59,051 nucleotides of DNA, taken from Bacteroidota bacterium (GTDB taxonomy: Bacteria; Bacteroidota; Bacteroidia; Flavobacteriales; Flavobacteriaceae). Both the position numbers and the translations under genes were made by a program. Position 1 is the stretch's first letter. Every line of letters begins with the position of its first letter. Location: assembly GCA_012522045.1 (NCBI GenBank), contig JAAYLC010000158.1, forward strand, positions 1-59,051. The letters run 5' to 3'. Of this stretch, positions 28,783 to 37,118 are shown piece by piece. The notes under the pieces were generated by a model. It searched no databases, was not told where the DNA came from, and worked only from the letters and a program-made list of their open reading frames with translations.

Positions 28783-28953
28783 TTATTCATTGTATTCTTC
28801 AATCTTGGTTGTTACATAATCTTCACTATTTAAAACGATTTCTTCTTTTTTGTACATTTCTTTCACTTTTGAAATAGCTTCATTTACGTTAGAAGCCTCA
28901 ACTTCAATTATTTTGGATAAAAATTCTTGAATTTCGATTTTAAATGTTTCCAT
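28783..28953 (-). CDS. DpnD-like small protein
   Basis: A 56-residue acidic, helical protein beginning METFKIEIQEFLSKIIEVEA and continuing with NEAISKVKEMYKKEEIVL. It resembles DpnD/PcfM-type proteins; in Streptococcus pneumoniae dpnD accompanies the DpnI endonuclease gene (dpnC). It overlaps the end of the DpnI-like reading frame by 14 bases on the same strand, as expected for a two-gene cassette. Its function is unknown even in pneumococcus. It looks intact although the nuclease gene upstream is broken. Confidence 0.75.
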   Translation of the reverse strand: METFKIEIQEFLSKIIEVEASNVNEAISKVKEMYKKEEIVLNSEDYVTTKIEEYNE

Positions 28954-29732
28954 AATTTATTTTTTTATATTTTCCTGGACTAACAAATTCAATAATTCCC
29001 TTATCTCTTAATGCTTGTAATTGCTGTCTTATTTTATCTTTTATAAAATTATTGTTTGGATATTTTAATTTCAGTTTTGTTTCAAATTTATAAACGTCAT
29101 CAAGCGTAAAGGTTTCTTTTTTAATTAAATCGACGCAATGCATAATATCTAAAATCCATCCTTTAGCAACTTTTTCTTTTAGACCTTAAAAACAAAGTTT
29201 TATTGAAGGTTTCTTTTACAATTTGTTGATTCACTACTACTTCATTCTTAACAAGAAATACTTTTCCTGCATCTGAAATTTTTGAAATATTAATATTGCG
29301 ACCAATCCAACCTGCTCTTTATACTACCTCGATTCTTTAGACCGGTAATAAGTTTTCTTTTGATTATTATTTCAGGTGTGAAAAATTGTTTGGGAATAAT
29401 GAAAAAGTTACTGACTGTCCAGTTTTTGTGTACGTTAAAAAGAAAAAATTCGGATTGTTTTCTGCATTTATTCGCTCAATCATTGTAGAAAAAGCACCAT
29501 CTGGAATTATATTAGAAAGTTTTCCTTTTTTGCTTTTCAATTCATATTCCTCACTACATTTATTACAATAAAAATCAGCAACAGGACGATTGTTTTCAAA
29601 TTCATTCAATGGGATTTCACCACAACTCGGACAATACGAATTATTTAAAACCCAATTTTCTGATAGAAGTTTTGCGATTTGAGAATTGCTTGTGTAGTGG
29701 TGTGCTAAATTTGTATCAAACGCTAAATTCAT
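28940..29732 (-). pseudogene. Broken DpnI-like restriction endonuclease (cleaves methylated GATC)
   Basis: The N-terminal part (29367-29732) matches DpnI closely from recall: a CPSCG...CNKC zinc site, FENNRPVADFYC, ELKSKKGK (the PD-(D/E)XK core) and NNPNFFFLTYTK. The C-terminal winged-helix part (28940-29143) has FTLDDVYKFE and IRQQLQALRDKGIIEF. Between them homology continues in other frames: PKQFFTPEIIIKRK, then RAGWIGRNINISKI and KVFLVKNEVVV, then AKGWILDIMHC. That implies at least three frameshifts, near 29390, 29320 and 29180. DpnI cuts Gm6ATC only, so the intact ancestor would have attacked Dam-methylated DNA. The region is more AT-rich than its neighbours. Confidence 0.85.
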
Positions 29733-29767
29733 TTTATAAAGCCATTTGCGTTAGGAGATTAAAGTTT

Positions 29768-29962
29768 TTATTTCTTCCATTCAAAATTTAATTCAGTTTC
29801 ACATTTCAAACTTACAATAATTTTCAGTACCCTGAGAATTTGAAGTACCTCCTCAGGTGTTGTAATGGTTTTCGATAGTGTAAGTTTTGGCATCGGCTGA
29901 CATCCGATACCTTCGCGAAGGTAAGCTATTTGAAATCCTTCACCTGAAAATCTATATAAAAG
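29768..29962 (-). pseudogene. Unidentified gene fragment
   Basis: An open minus-strand frame of 64 codons ends with a stop at 29768 and includes GFQIAYLREGIGCQPMPKL and TPEEVLQILRVLKIIV. It has no good start except an internal ATG at 29893 (41 residues). It looks like the C-terminal end of a larger gene cut at the edge of the accessory region. I cannot name the family; a transposase tail is possible but unproven. Confidence 0.35.
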
Positions 29963-30200
29963 TTAATAGTTGCGCTTATGAGCGCTTGTATTAATTAATC
30001 GCATATGTGGTGATAACAAGGTTTATTTCCCGATGCAAAATGTAATGCACTATTGATTATCAATTAATTAGACGTTAATAGATACAAATAAGCAACAAAA
30101 AGTGTTGAATTATAGCTAATTAAGGACTAAAGATAGGAAGAACAGGAGAGCTTTTAACTGCCAAAAGCTTCACAAATATTTTATTACGGAAATAATAATA
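29963..30200. other. AT-rich stretch without a gene
   Basis: No convincing reading frame. It contains a hairpin GCGCT/AGCGC near 29972-29985 and a 7-bp inverted repeat AGCTTTT/AAAAGCT (30149-30155, 30163-30169) upstream of the copper-block promoter, which could be an operator. Confidence 0.4.
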
Positions 30201-30233
30201 AGTACTGAAATTTTGAAAGTACTGAAATTTTGA
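30201..30233 (+). repeat. Tandem 16-base direct repeat over the -33 region of the copper operon
   Basis: AGTACTGAAATTTTGA occurs at 30201-30216 and again at 30218-30233, one base apart (17-base period). The first copy contains the TTTG used as the -33 element. The layout suits a regulator binding site or alternative -33 boxes. Confidence 0.75.
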
Positions 30234-30242
30234 CTACATTTG
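30212..30242 (+). promoter_or_regulatory. Promoter of the copper-resistance block
   Basis: TTTG at 30212-30215 and TACATTTG at 30235-30242 are 19 bases apart. The -7 box ends six bases before the ATG at 30249, so the transcript should start at or next to the start codon. Confidence 0.7.
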
Positions 30243-30248
30243 CAGTTG

Positions 30249-30668
30249 ATGAAAAAGGGATTGCATAAAATAGCATCTGTACTGATGGCATTTGTAGTGA
30301 TGTTCACTACGATGTCCTTTACCGTGGATATGCATTTTTGCGGAGACTCTTTGGTTGATTTCAGCTTGTTCGCAAAAGCTGAAAGCTGCGGAATGGAAAA
30401 AGAACAACCGGTTGAAAGTTGTGAGAATCCTTCTATGACTGATAATTCGTGCTGTAGTGACCAACAAGTTGTAAAAGAAGGCTCAGACGACCTTAAAACA
30501 GCATTCCATCAACTTAATATAGAGCAGCAGACCTTTGTTGCCACCTTTTTTTACAGCTATATAAATCTTTTTGAGGGACTTGATGAAAGTATAGTTCCTT
30601 TCAAGTATTATTCGCCACCGTTTATTGAACGGGATATCCAAAAGCTTCACGAGACTTATTTAATTTGA
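30249..30668 (+). CDS. HYC_CC_PP-type small envelope protein
   Basis: A 139-residue protein with an N-terminal hydrophobic signal (IASVLMAFVVMFTTMSFTV), then MHFCG, a Cys pair in NSCCSDQQ, and a conserved PP in YYSPPFIERD. The pattern matches the Bacteroidota HYC_CC_PP proteins found beside metal-efflux genes. The conserved His, Cys and Met residues suggest metal binding in the periplasm, possibly as a metallochaperone, but no function is proven. I use the ATG at 30249, not a TTG at 30240 that lies inside the promoter. The CusA-like gene follows 145 bases later. Confidence 0.8.
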   Translation: MKKGLHKIASVLMAFVVMFTTMSFTVDMHFCGDSLVDFSLFAKAESCGMEKEQPVESCENPSMTDNSCCSDQQVVKEGSDDLKTAFHQLNIEQQTFVATFFYSYINLFEGLDESIVPFKYYSPPFIERDIQKLHETYLI

Positions 30669-30813
30669 TTTTAAACAGTTCCGTCGCCGATTGTTATCGG
30701 CACGGAAAGATTTGCCTAATGGTTGCGACCATTTTGGGCTCATTTTGTTGTATTTAATATTCTGACCTCTCAGGATTTTTATTCAATGTGTAACTGTTTA
30801 ACAATCAATACCA

Positions 30814-33800
30814 ATGCTGAATAAAAGCATAAAATTTTTAATAGAAAATAAGTTAGTTGCTGTTTTATTGCTTGCGCTTTTCGTAGGATGGGGCATCGTA
30901 AACGCACCGTTTAATTGGGATATCCCCTTTCTTCCCAACGACCCCGTAGCTGTGGATGCTATCCCGGATATTGGTGAAAACCAGCAAATCGTCTTTACCA
31001 ATTGGCAAGGGCGTTCGCCACAGAATATCGAGGACCAGATTACGTATCCGCTCACAACTTCTCTACTCGGGATTCCCGGAGTCAAAACCATCAGAAGTTC
31101 GTCGATGTTCGGGTTTTCGAGTATATATGTCATTTTTGAAGAGGATGTTGAATTCTACTGGAGTCGCAGCAGAATTTTGGAAAAGCTTAATTCCTTACCG
31201 GCAGGACTGTTGCCCGAGGGTGTAAATCCAACCTTGGGACCCGATGCCACAGGATTGGGGCAGATTTTCTGGTATACTTTGGAAGGCCGTGACAAGGATG
31301 GTAACGTTACGGGTGGATGGGATTTGCACGAACTGCGGAGCATACAAGATTACTATATAAAATATGCCCTGGCATCGGCAAGCGGTGTTTCGGAAGTGGC
31401 ATCTATTGGCGGTTATGTACAGGAATACCAGGTGGATGTAAATCCGGAGTTGATGCGCCAATACAACATTGGTCTGACGGACATTGTAAAAGCAGTAAAA
31501 GAGAGCAATCAGGATATCGGTGCCCAGACCCTGGAAATGAACCAAGCCGAATATCTTGTGCGGGGACTGGGCTACGTAAAATCTATTGAGGACATTGAGA
31601 ATGCGGTGGTAACTTCAGAAGATTTCACTTCCATTCGGATTAAGGATGTGGGAAAAGTTCATATAGGGCCAGCGCCCCGCAGGGGAATTTTAGACAAAGA
31701 AGGTGCCGAAGTCGTGGGCGGTGTGGTGGTTGCCCGTTACGGTGCAAACCCCTTGGAAGTCATCAACAATGTCAAAGAACAGATTGCCGAACTCTCGGCA
31801 GGTCTGCCATCAAAAGAATTGGCAGATGGCCGTATTTCACAGCTTACTATTGTTCCATTTTACGACCGTACGGAACTTATACAGGAAACATTAGGTACGC
31901 TCAACGAAGCCCTGACCTTGGAAATTCTGATTACTATTCTGGTCATTATCATTATGGTGTTCAACCTTCGGGCGTCCCTATTGATTTCTGGACTTTTGCC
32001 CGTTGCGGTTTTGATGGTCTTTATTTCGATGAAGCTATTCAATGTAGATGCTAATATCGTCGCCTTGTCGGGTATTGCGATTGCCATTGGAACTATGGTG
32101 GATGTGGGCGTTATTCTTTCAGAAAATATCATCAGGCATCTGGATATGGAAAACACCGATGCCGAAGGAAATAAATTGCCAATCAATACCGTAGTCTATA
32201 ACGCTACCGCAGAAGTATCGGGTGCAATCCTTACCGCCGTCCTTACGACCATCATCAGTTTTCTTCCAGTGTTTACGATGGTGGGTGCAGAAGGAAAACT
32301 GTTCCGTCCATTGGCATTTACCAAAACAATGGCGCTCACCGCATCCATAATTGTAGCCCTTTTTCTTATTCCCCCGTTTGCCGCATTTCTCTTCCGAAAG
32401 AAAAATCTAAAAGGCTCATTGAGATATATTCTCAATATTTCTTTGGTAATAGCGGGAATATTTGCTTTGGTTTATGGCTATTGGCTCGGTTTAATATTAA
32501 TTGCCTTTGGCGCATCCGGTATTGCCAGCTTGCAGGGCAAACTTTCAGAAAAGCGGGCCAATCTCATCAATATCATTATTTCCTCCGTGGCCATCATCTT
32601 GCTCTTGGCCGAATATTGGCGTCCCCTGGGTTTTGATAGAAGCATCATAATGAACCTGATTTTTGTGAGCATCATCTGCTTTGGCCTATTGGGAGCCTTC
32701 TGGATATTCCACCATTACTATACCCGTATCCTTAGATGGGCCTTGCGCAACAAGTTCCTGTTTTTGTCCGTGCCCACCCTTATCGTGATTTTCGGAATGC
32801 TGATAATGCAAAACACAGGCAAGGAATTTATGCCCTCGCTCAACGAAGGATCTTTCCTCTTGATGCCCACCTCCTTGCCACACGCAGGGGTAGAAGAAAA
32901 TAAACGGGTATTGCAGCAATTGGATATGGCCGTTGCAACCATCCCGGAGATTGAAACTGTGGTGGGTAAAGCAGGCAGAACAGAATCTGCCCTTGATCCG
33001 GCCCCTCTTTCAATGTATGAAAATATCATTCAGTATAAACCGGAATATATGTTGAACGCCGATGGGAATCGACAACGTTATAAAATCAATGAAGATGGGC
33101 TTTTCGTACTGAAGAATGGGCGTTTTGTGGTAAATCCAAACAATGAGGTCAAGAACAATGTGAACTACGAGACGTCCCAATTGCAAACCACCGCCACAAG
33201 GGAGGAACTCATTCCTGATAAAGACGGCGAATACTACCGAAATTGGCGACCGGAAATCAATAATCCGGATGATATTTGGAATGAAATTGTTCGGGTCACC
33301 AAATTGCCCGGCATTACTTCGGCACCCAAACTACAGCCCATTGAAACCCGATTGGTGATGCTACAAACTGGAATGCGTGCGCCAATGGGTATTAAAATAA
33401 AGGGGCAGGATTTACGGCAAATTGAAGCATTCGGACTGGAACTGGAAAGTATTTTAAAACAGGCTGAAGGTGTGAAAGAATCGGCAGTGTTTGCGGACCG
33501 AATTGTGGGTAAACCCTATTTGCTGATAGATATAAAGAGGGAACAGCTTGCCCGCTATGGCATTTCTATTATGGATGTACAGGAAATTTTGCAGGTTGCC
33601 GTTGGCGGAATGCCTTTGACCCAGACCGTAGAAGGCAGGGAACGCTATTCAGTAAGGGTGCGCTATCCGCGTGAGCTGCGCCAAAGCCCCGCCGACCTTA
33701 AAAATATTTATGTCCCTGTGGAAAAAGGTAGTCCTGTCCCACTTGGCGAACTGGTGGAGATTAGATATGAGCAGGGGCCGCAGGTCATTAATAGTGAAGA

Positions 33801-34560
33801 CACCTTCTTGGTGGGCTATGTTCTCTTTGATAAGCTGGACGGTTTTGCCGAAGTGGATGTGGTGGAAAATGCCCAGGCACGCATCCAGGACAAAATTGAC
33901 GCCGGCGAGCTAACGGTGCCAAAAGGCATCAGTTATGCATTCACGGGAACCTATGAAAATCAGCTTCGCGCAGAAAAGACATTGTCCGTGGTGGTGCCTT
34001 TGGCACTCCTTATCATCTTCCTCATTCTTTATTTCCAGTTCCGTTCAGTAGCTACCTCCTTAATAGTATTTACAGGTATTGCAGTAGCCTTTGCTGGAGG
34101 ATTTTTAATGATTTGGTTCTATGGCCAGGATTGGTTTATGAACTTCAATTTCTTTGGTGAAAACCTAAGGGATTTGTTCCAGATGCATACCATAAATTTA
34201 AGTGTAGCCGTATGGGTCGGATTTATCGCCCTGTTCGGTATTGCTACCGATGACGGGGTGGTAATGGCGACCTATCTAACCCAAACCTTTGACCGAAACA
34301 GTCCCAATACAAAAAATGAAATTCGCGATTCGATAGTGGAAGCTGGTGAAAAACGAATCCGACCCTGCTTGATGACAACGGCCACAACCATATTGGCCTT
34401 GTTACCGATTTTGACTTCCACCGGCAGGGGAAGCGATATAATGATACCAATGGCCATTCCCAGCTTTGGCGGAATGCTCATCGCCCTCATTACGCTGTTC
34501 GTAGTGCCGGTATTGTTCAGTATGAAAAAGGAATTTCAACTTAAAAGAGCGAGCAAATGA
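30814..34560 (+). CDS. cusA: CusA-type Cu/Ag efflux RND pump with extra membrane helices
   Basis: A 1248-residue inner-membrane proton-driven pump of the heavy-metal RND family. FNWDIPFLPNDPVAVDAIPD and GENQQIVFTNWQGRSPQ near the N-terminus and the Met-rich LVMLQTGMRAPMGIK are typical of the Cu/Ag (CusA) branch. It is about 200 residues longer than E. coli CusA. The excess lies at about residues 530-650, where four additional hydrophobic segments (such as LVIAGIFALVYGYWLGLILIAF in two parts) sit between transmembrane helices 6 and 7, and in an extended porter-domain loop near 745-830. The next gene starts inside its last codons (four-base overlap), so translation is coupled. Confidence 0.93.
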   Translation: MLNKSIKFLIENKLVAVLLLALFVGWGIVNAPFNWDIPFLPNDPVAVDAIPDIGENQQIVFTNWQGRSPQNIEDQITYPLTTSLLGIPGVKTIRSSSMFGFSSIYVIFEEDVEFYWSRSRILEKLNSLPAGLLPEGVNPTLGPDATGLGQIFWYTLEGRDKDGNVTGGWDLHELRSIQDYYIKYALASASGVSEVASIGGYVQEYQVDVNPELMRQYNIGLTDIVKAVKESNQDIGAQTLEMNQAEYLVRGLGYVKSIEDIENAVVTSEDFTSIRIKDVGKVHIGPAPRRGILDKEGAEVVGGVVVARYGANPLEVINNVKEQIAELSAGLPSKELADGRISQLTIVPFYDRTELIQETLGTLNEALTLEILITILVIIIMVFNLRASLLISGLLPVAVLMVFISMKLFNVDANIVALSGIAIAIGTMVDVGVILSENIIRHLDMENTDAEGNKLPINTVVYNATAEVSGAILTAVLTTIISFLPVFTMVGAEGKLFRPLAFTKTMALTASIIVALFLIPPFAAFLFRKKNLKGSLRYILNISLVIAGIFALVYGYWLGLILIAFGASGIASLQGKLSEKRANLINIIISSVAIILLLAEYWRPLGFDRSIIMNLIFVSIICFGLLGAFWIFHHYYTRILRWALRNKFLFLSVPTLIVIFGMLIMQNTGKEFMPSLNEGSFLLMPTSLPHAGVEENKRVLQQLDMAVATIPEIETVVGKAGRTESALDPAPLSMYENIIQYKPEYMLNADGNRQRYKINEDGLFVLKNGRFVVNPNNEVKNNVNYETSQLQTTATREELIPDKDGEYYRNWRPEINNPDDIWNEIVRVTKLPGITSAPKLQPIETRLVMLQTGMRAPMGIKIKGQDLRQIEAFGLELESILKQAEGVKESAVFADRIVGKPYLLIDIKREQLARYGISIMDVQEILQVAVGGMPLTQTVEGRERYSVRVRYPRELRQSPADLKNIYVPVEKGSPVPLGELVEIRYEQGPQVINSEDTFLVGYVLFDKLDGFAEVDVVENAQARIQDKIDAGELTVPKGISYAFTGTYENQLRAEKTLSVVVPLALLIIFLILYFQFRSVATSLIVFTGIAVAFAGGFLMIWFYGQDWFMNFNFFGENLRDLFQMHTINLSVAVWVGFIALFGIATDDGVVMATYLTQTFDRNSPNTKNEIRDSIVEAGEKRIRPCLMTTATTILALLPILTSTGRGSDIMIPMAIPSFGGMLIALITLFVVPVLFSMKKEFQLKRASK

Positions 34561-35768
34561 AAAATACAATCTTAATATTAAGCCTGTTTTTAGTTTCGGG
34601 TTTTGCTAAAGCCCAGGTTTTGGAAGACCTTATTCAGGAGGCATATACTAATAGTCCGGAAATCCAAAAGTTTGATGTGCAATATAAAATTGCTTCTGAA
34701 ATAGTAAATGAAGCCAATAGTTTGCGAAATACCGATTTCAATTTTGGATATATGGCAGTAGCTCCCGAAATGGAGATGCCGATGGAACGGTTTAGAGTCT
34801 CTGTAATGCAAATGCTGCCTTGGTTTGGAACCATTTCCGCAAGGAAAAATTATGCTGCATCAATGGCCGAAGCTCAATATGTGGAAGTGGTCATCGCAAA
34901 GCGAAAGCTCGCACTTTCCATTTCCCAACGCTATTATCAGCTTTACGAAATACGGGCCAAACAGGAAGTTCTTGATAAAAATATTACCCTTTTACAGACC
35001 TATGAACGTTTGGCTTTAAATTCTTTGGAAGTGGGCAAGGCATCTGCTGTAGATGTGTTGCGCTTGCAGATAAGACAGAATGAATTAAGACAACAAAAGG
35101 AAGTATTGCTTCAGGAAAACAAGGAGATTCAGGCCGCTATCAATAGTTTGATGAACCTCCCATACGATAAAGAGGTGGTTGTGGTGGGGTCTTTTGAAAT
35201 TCCTGAAGAAGAGAATTATTATAATTATGAAAACTTGGATGTAAATCCCGAGTTGCTCAAATACGATAAGCTGTATCAGTCTGTGGAGCAGGCAGAGGTC
35301 TTAAACCAAAAAGAAAGTGCGCCAATGCTTGGATTCGGAGTTGAATATGTCAACCAGGAAAACAGCCCAATGATAACCAGTCCTTATAAAGATATGGTGA
35401 TGCCGATGGTTTCCCTGTCCATTCCCATCTTCAACAATAAATACAAGTCACAGACCCGGCAAAACGAATTGCGGAAACAGGAGATTCAATTTCAGAAAGA
35501 AGAGCGCTTGAATGTTTTAAAGGCAGATTTGTCCAAGGCAATATCGCAACAGAACCAGGCGCGCATAAAATTCTCGATACAAAAGCAAAACCTAAAACAG
35601 GCGGAAGATGCTGAGGAAATACTTATCAAGAATTACGAAACGGGGATCATTGATTTTAAAGATATACTGGATATTCAGGAATTGCAATTAAAATTCCAAA
35701 TGGCTCAAATCGAGAGCGTAACAATGTATTATGTGCAATCGGCAATTATCAATTATTTAAGTAACTAG
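34557..35768 (+). CDS. cusC: TolC-family outer-membrane channel of the Cu/Ag pump
   Basis: A 403-residue outer-membrane efflux protein. A signal peptide (LILSLFLVSGFAKAQ) is followed by two repeats of long alpha-hairpins with interspersed beta strands, seen as IAKRKLALSISQRYYQLYEI and NELRQQKEVLLQ in the first half and IQFQKEERLNVLKADLSKAI in the second. It should form the trimeric exit duct for the CusA-CusB pump. It overlaps cusA by four bases (ATGA). Confidence 0.9.
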   Translation: MKNTILILSLFLVSGFAKAQVLEDLIQEAYTNSPEIQKFDVQYKIASEIVNEANSLRNTDFNFGYMAVAPEMEMPMERFRVSVMQMLPWFGTISARKNYAASMAEAQYVEVVIAKRKLALSISQRYYQLYEIRAKQEVLDKNITLLQTYERLALNSLEVGKASAVDVLRLQIRQNELRQQKEVLLQENKEIQAAINSLMNLPYDKEVVVVGSFEIPEEENYYNYENLDVNPELLKYDKLYQSVEQAEVLNQKESAPMLGFGVEYVNQENSPMITSPYKDMVMPMVSLSIPIFNNKYKSQTRQNELRKQEIQFQKEERLNVLKADLSKAISQQNQARIKFSIQKQNLKQAEDAEEILIKNYETGIIDFKDILDIQELQLKFQMAQIESVTMYYVQSAIINYLSN

Positions 35769-35796
35769 AACCAAGTTTAATTTAAAATTTATAACA

Positions 35797-36390
35797 ATGA
35801 AAAAAGTAAGATTAACAACAACAATTATGGTAATGGCATTTTTAAGTCTAACAGCGATGTCTTGTAAAGACAATAAAAAGCAAGATTCCCAAGATGCGAT
35901 GCATTCTGGAATGAATAACGATAAAATGAATACATCCAATGATATGATGGATGCTAATGCGCAAAATTCAGAAGCAGAAAAAATATTGGCAGATTATATG
36001 ACACTTAAAGACGCTTTAGTGGCAACCGATGAAAGTGCTTCAGCAAAGGCCGGAAAGCAGCTTGAAAATACGTTGAAATCCTTCGATGTTAGTTCTTACA
36101 CTCCTGAACAACAAAAGGAATTGAAAGACATCATTGAAGTTGCAACGGAACACGCAGAACATATTAGCAGAAGCGATGTTGCACACCAGCGTGAGCATTT
36201 TCAAATGTTGACCAAAGATATTACAGATATGGTGGCTATTACCGGAACAGAAAACACCCTATACGAACAATTCTGCCCGATGTACGAGGATGACGGTGGA
36301 GCTTGGTTAAGTATGAATAAGGAAATAAGAAATCCTTATTTCGGTGACAAAATGTTGAAATGTGGAGAAGTTAAAAGAGAAATAAATTAA
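35797..36390 (+). CDS. DUF3347 lipoprotein of the copper block
   Basis: A 197-residue protein with a lipoprotein signal (FLSLTAMSC), a Met/His/Asp-rich linker (SGMNNDKMNTSNDMMD) suited to binding soft metals, and one DUF3347 domain. The domain ends with the motif FCPMYEDDGGAWLS and EIRNPYFGDKMLKCG, holding two Cys and two Met. The same motif closes the CusB-like adaptor at 40744-42465, so the two are paralogous modules. It is likely periplasmic, 28 bases after cusC in the same operon. A copper-capture role is inferred. Confidence 0.85.
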   Translation: MKKVRLTTTIMVMAFLSLTAMSCKDNKKQDSQDAMHSGMNNDKMNTSNDMMDANAQNSEAEKILADYMTLKDALVATDESASAKAGKQLENTLKSFDVSSYTPEQQKELKDIIEVATEHAEHISRSDVAHQREHFQMLTKDITDMVAITGTENTLYEQFCPMYEDDGGAWLSMNKEIRNPYFGDKMLKCGEVKREIN

Positions 36391-36407
36391 GAAATTAATC
36401 TGCAAGG

Positions 36408-36434
36408 TGCTCCCCCGTGCATTAGCGGGGGGCT
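36408..36434. other. GC-rich hairpin between the DUF3347 and haem-binding-domain genes
   Basis: GCTCCCCCG (36409-36417) pairs with CGGGGGGC (36426-36433) around an 8-base loop, a very strong stem in AT-rich DNA. There is no T-run after it, so it looks more like an mRNA-stability or processing hairpin than a terminator. Confidence 0.6.
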
Positions 36435-36458
36435 TGTAGCTTTAATAAAAATAATTTA

Positions 36459-36914
36459 ATGAGATTTCTAAAAATTATAGCCCTGGTTTTATTTGTGGTC
36501 TTTGTCGGAATTCAGTTTATACCCACAGAGCGCAATCAGAGCGATGTTGTGCAAAAATCCGATTTTTTGTTAGTAAACAATTCACCGGAGAATATCGGGA
36601 GCCTACTGCAAGTGTCTTGTTATGATTGCCACAGCAATAATACCCGATATCCGTGGTACAACAAGGTACAGCCGATAGCCTATTTTCTGGAACGTCATAT
36701 AAAGGAAGGAAAAGCAGAATTGAATTTCAGTGAATGGGAAGCGTATTCCAACCGCAGGAAGAACAGTAAACTTAGGTCGATTATCAGTCAGATTCAAGAT
36801 GATGAAATGCCGCTTTATTCCTATACGTTGATTCACAGAGATGCAGTGTATTCAGATTCTGAGAAAGAAATGGTTATAGAATATATGAGGGATTTAAAAG
36901 ATAAGTTAAAATAA
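36459..36914 (+). CDS. Haem-binding-domain (c-type-like) membrane-anchored protein
   Basis: A 151-residue protein with one N-terminal membrane helix or signal (IIALVLFVVFVGIQFI) and the motif SCYDCHSNNTRYPWYN at about residues 49-64. CxxCH is the covalent haem-c signature, and the surrounding sequence is the Haem_bd family found in Bacteroidota. It probably faces the periplasm. A role next to copper efflux could be redox handling of Cu(I)/Cu(II), but this is inference. It is separated from the DUF3347 gene by a GC-rich hairpin. Confidence 0.85.
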   Translation: MRFLKIIALVLFVVFVGIQFIPTERNQSDVVQKSDFLLVNNSPENIGSLLQVSCYDCHSNNTRYPWYNKVQPIAYFLERHIKEGKAELNFSEWEAYSNRRKNSKLRSIISQIQDDEMPLYSYTLIHRDAVYSDSEKEMVIEYMRDLKDKLK

Positions 36915-36917
36915 AGT

Positions 36918-36971
36918 CCTGATTGAGGAGGAAAGTTGTAGGGTAAAATAGGTATCCCTCCTCAGGTCAGG
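36918..36971. other. Inverted repeat after the haem-binding-domain gene
   Basis: CCTGA pairs with TCAGG and TGAGGAGG with CCTCCTCA around a loop of about 25 bases, starting four bases after the stop codon. It may end or stabilise the cus transcript; there is no T-run. Confidence 0.5.
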
Positions 36972-37118
36972 CACTATTAAAATTAGACATTAGTTTTAAT
37001 TTAACTATAATAGAACATGGCAGATTAATTAAAAATATTATTCAGCATAGTTTTAAAAGTATTATAAATAGCAGAACAAATCATATAAAAAAGACAACGA
37101 TAACGCTTTATATATAAA

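Noticed and set aside
29908-29923. Perfect 16-base palindrome TACCTTCGCGAAGGTA
   Set aside because: It lies within the open frame of the gene fragment at 29768-29962 and can be chance; no second copy or promoter context supports an operator.
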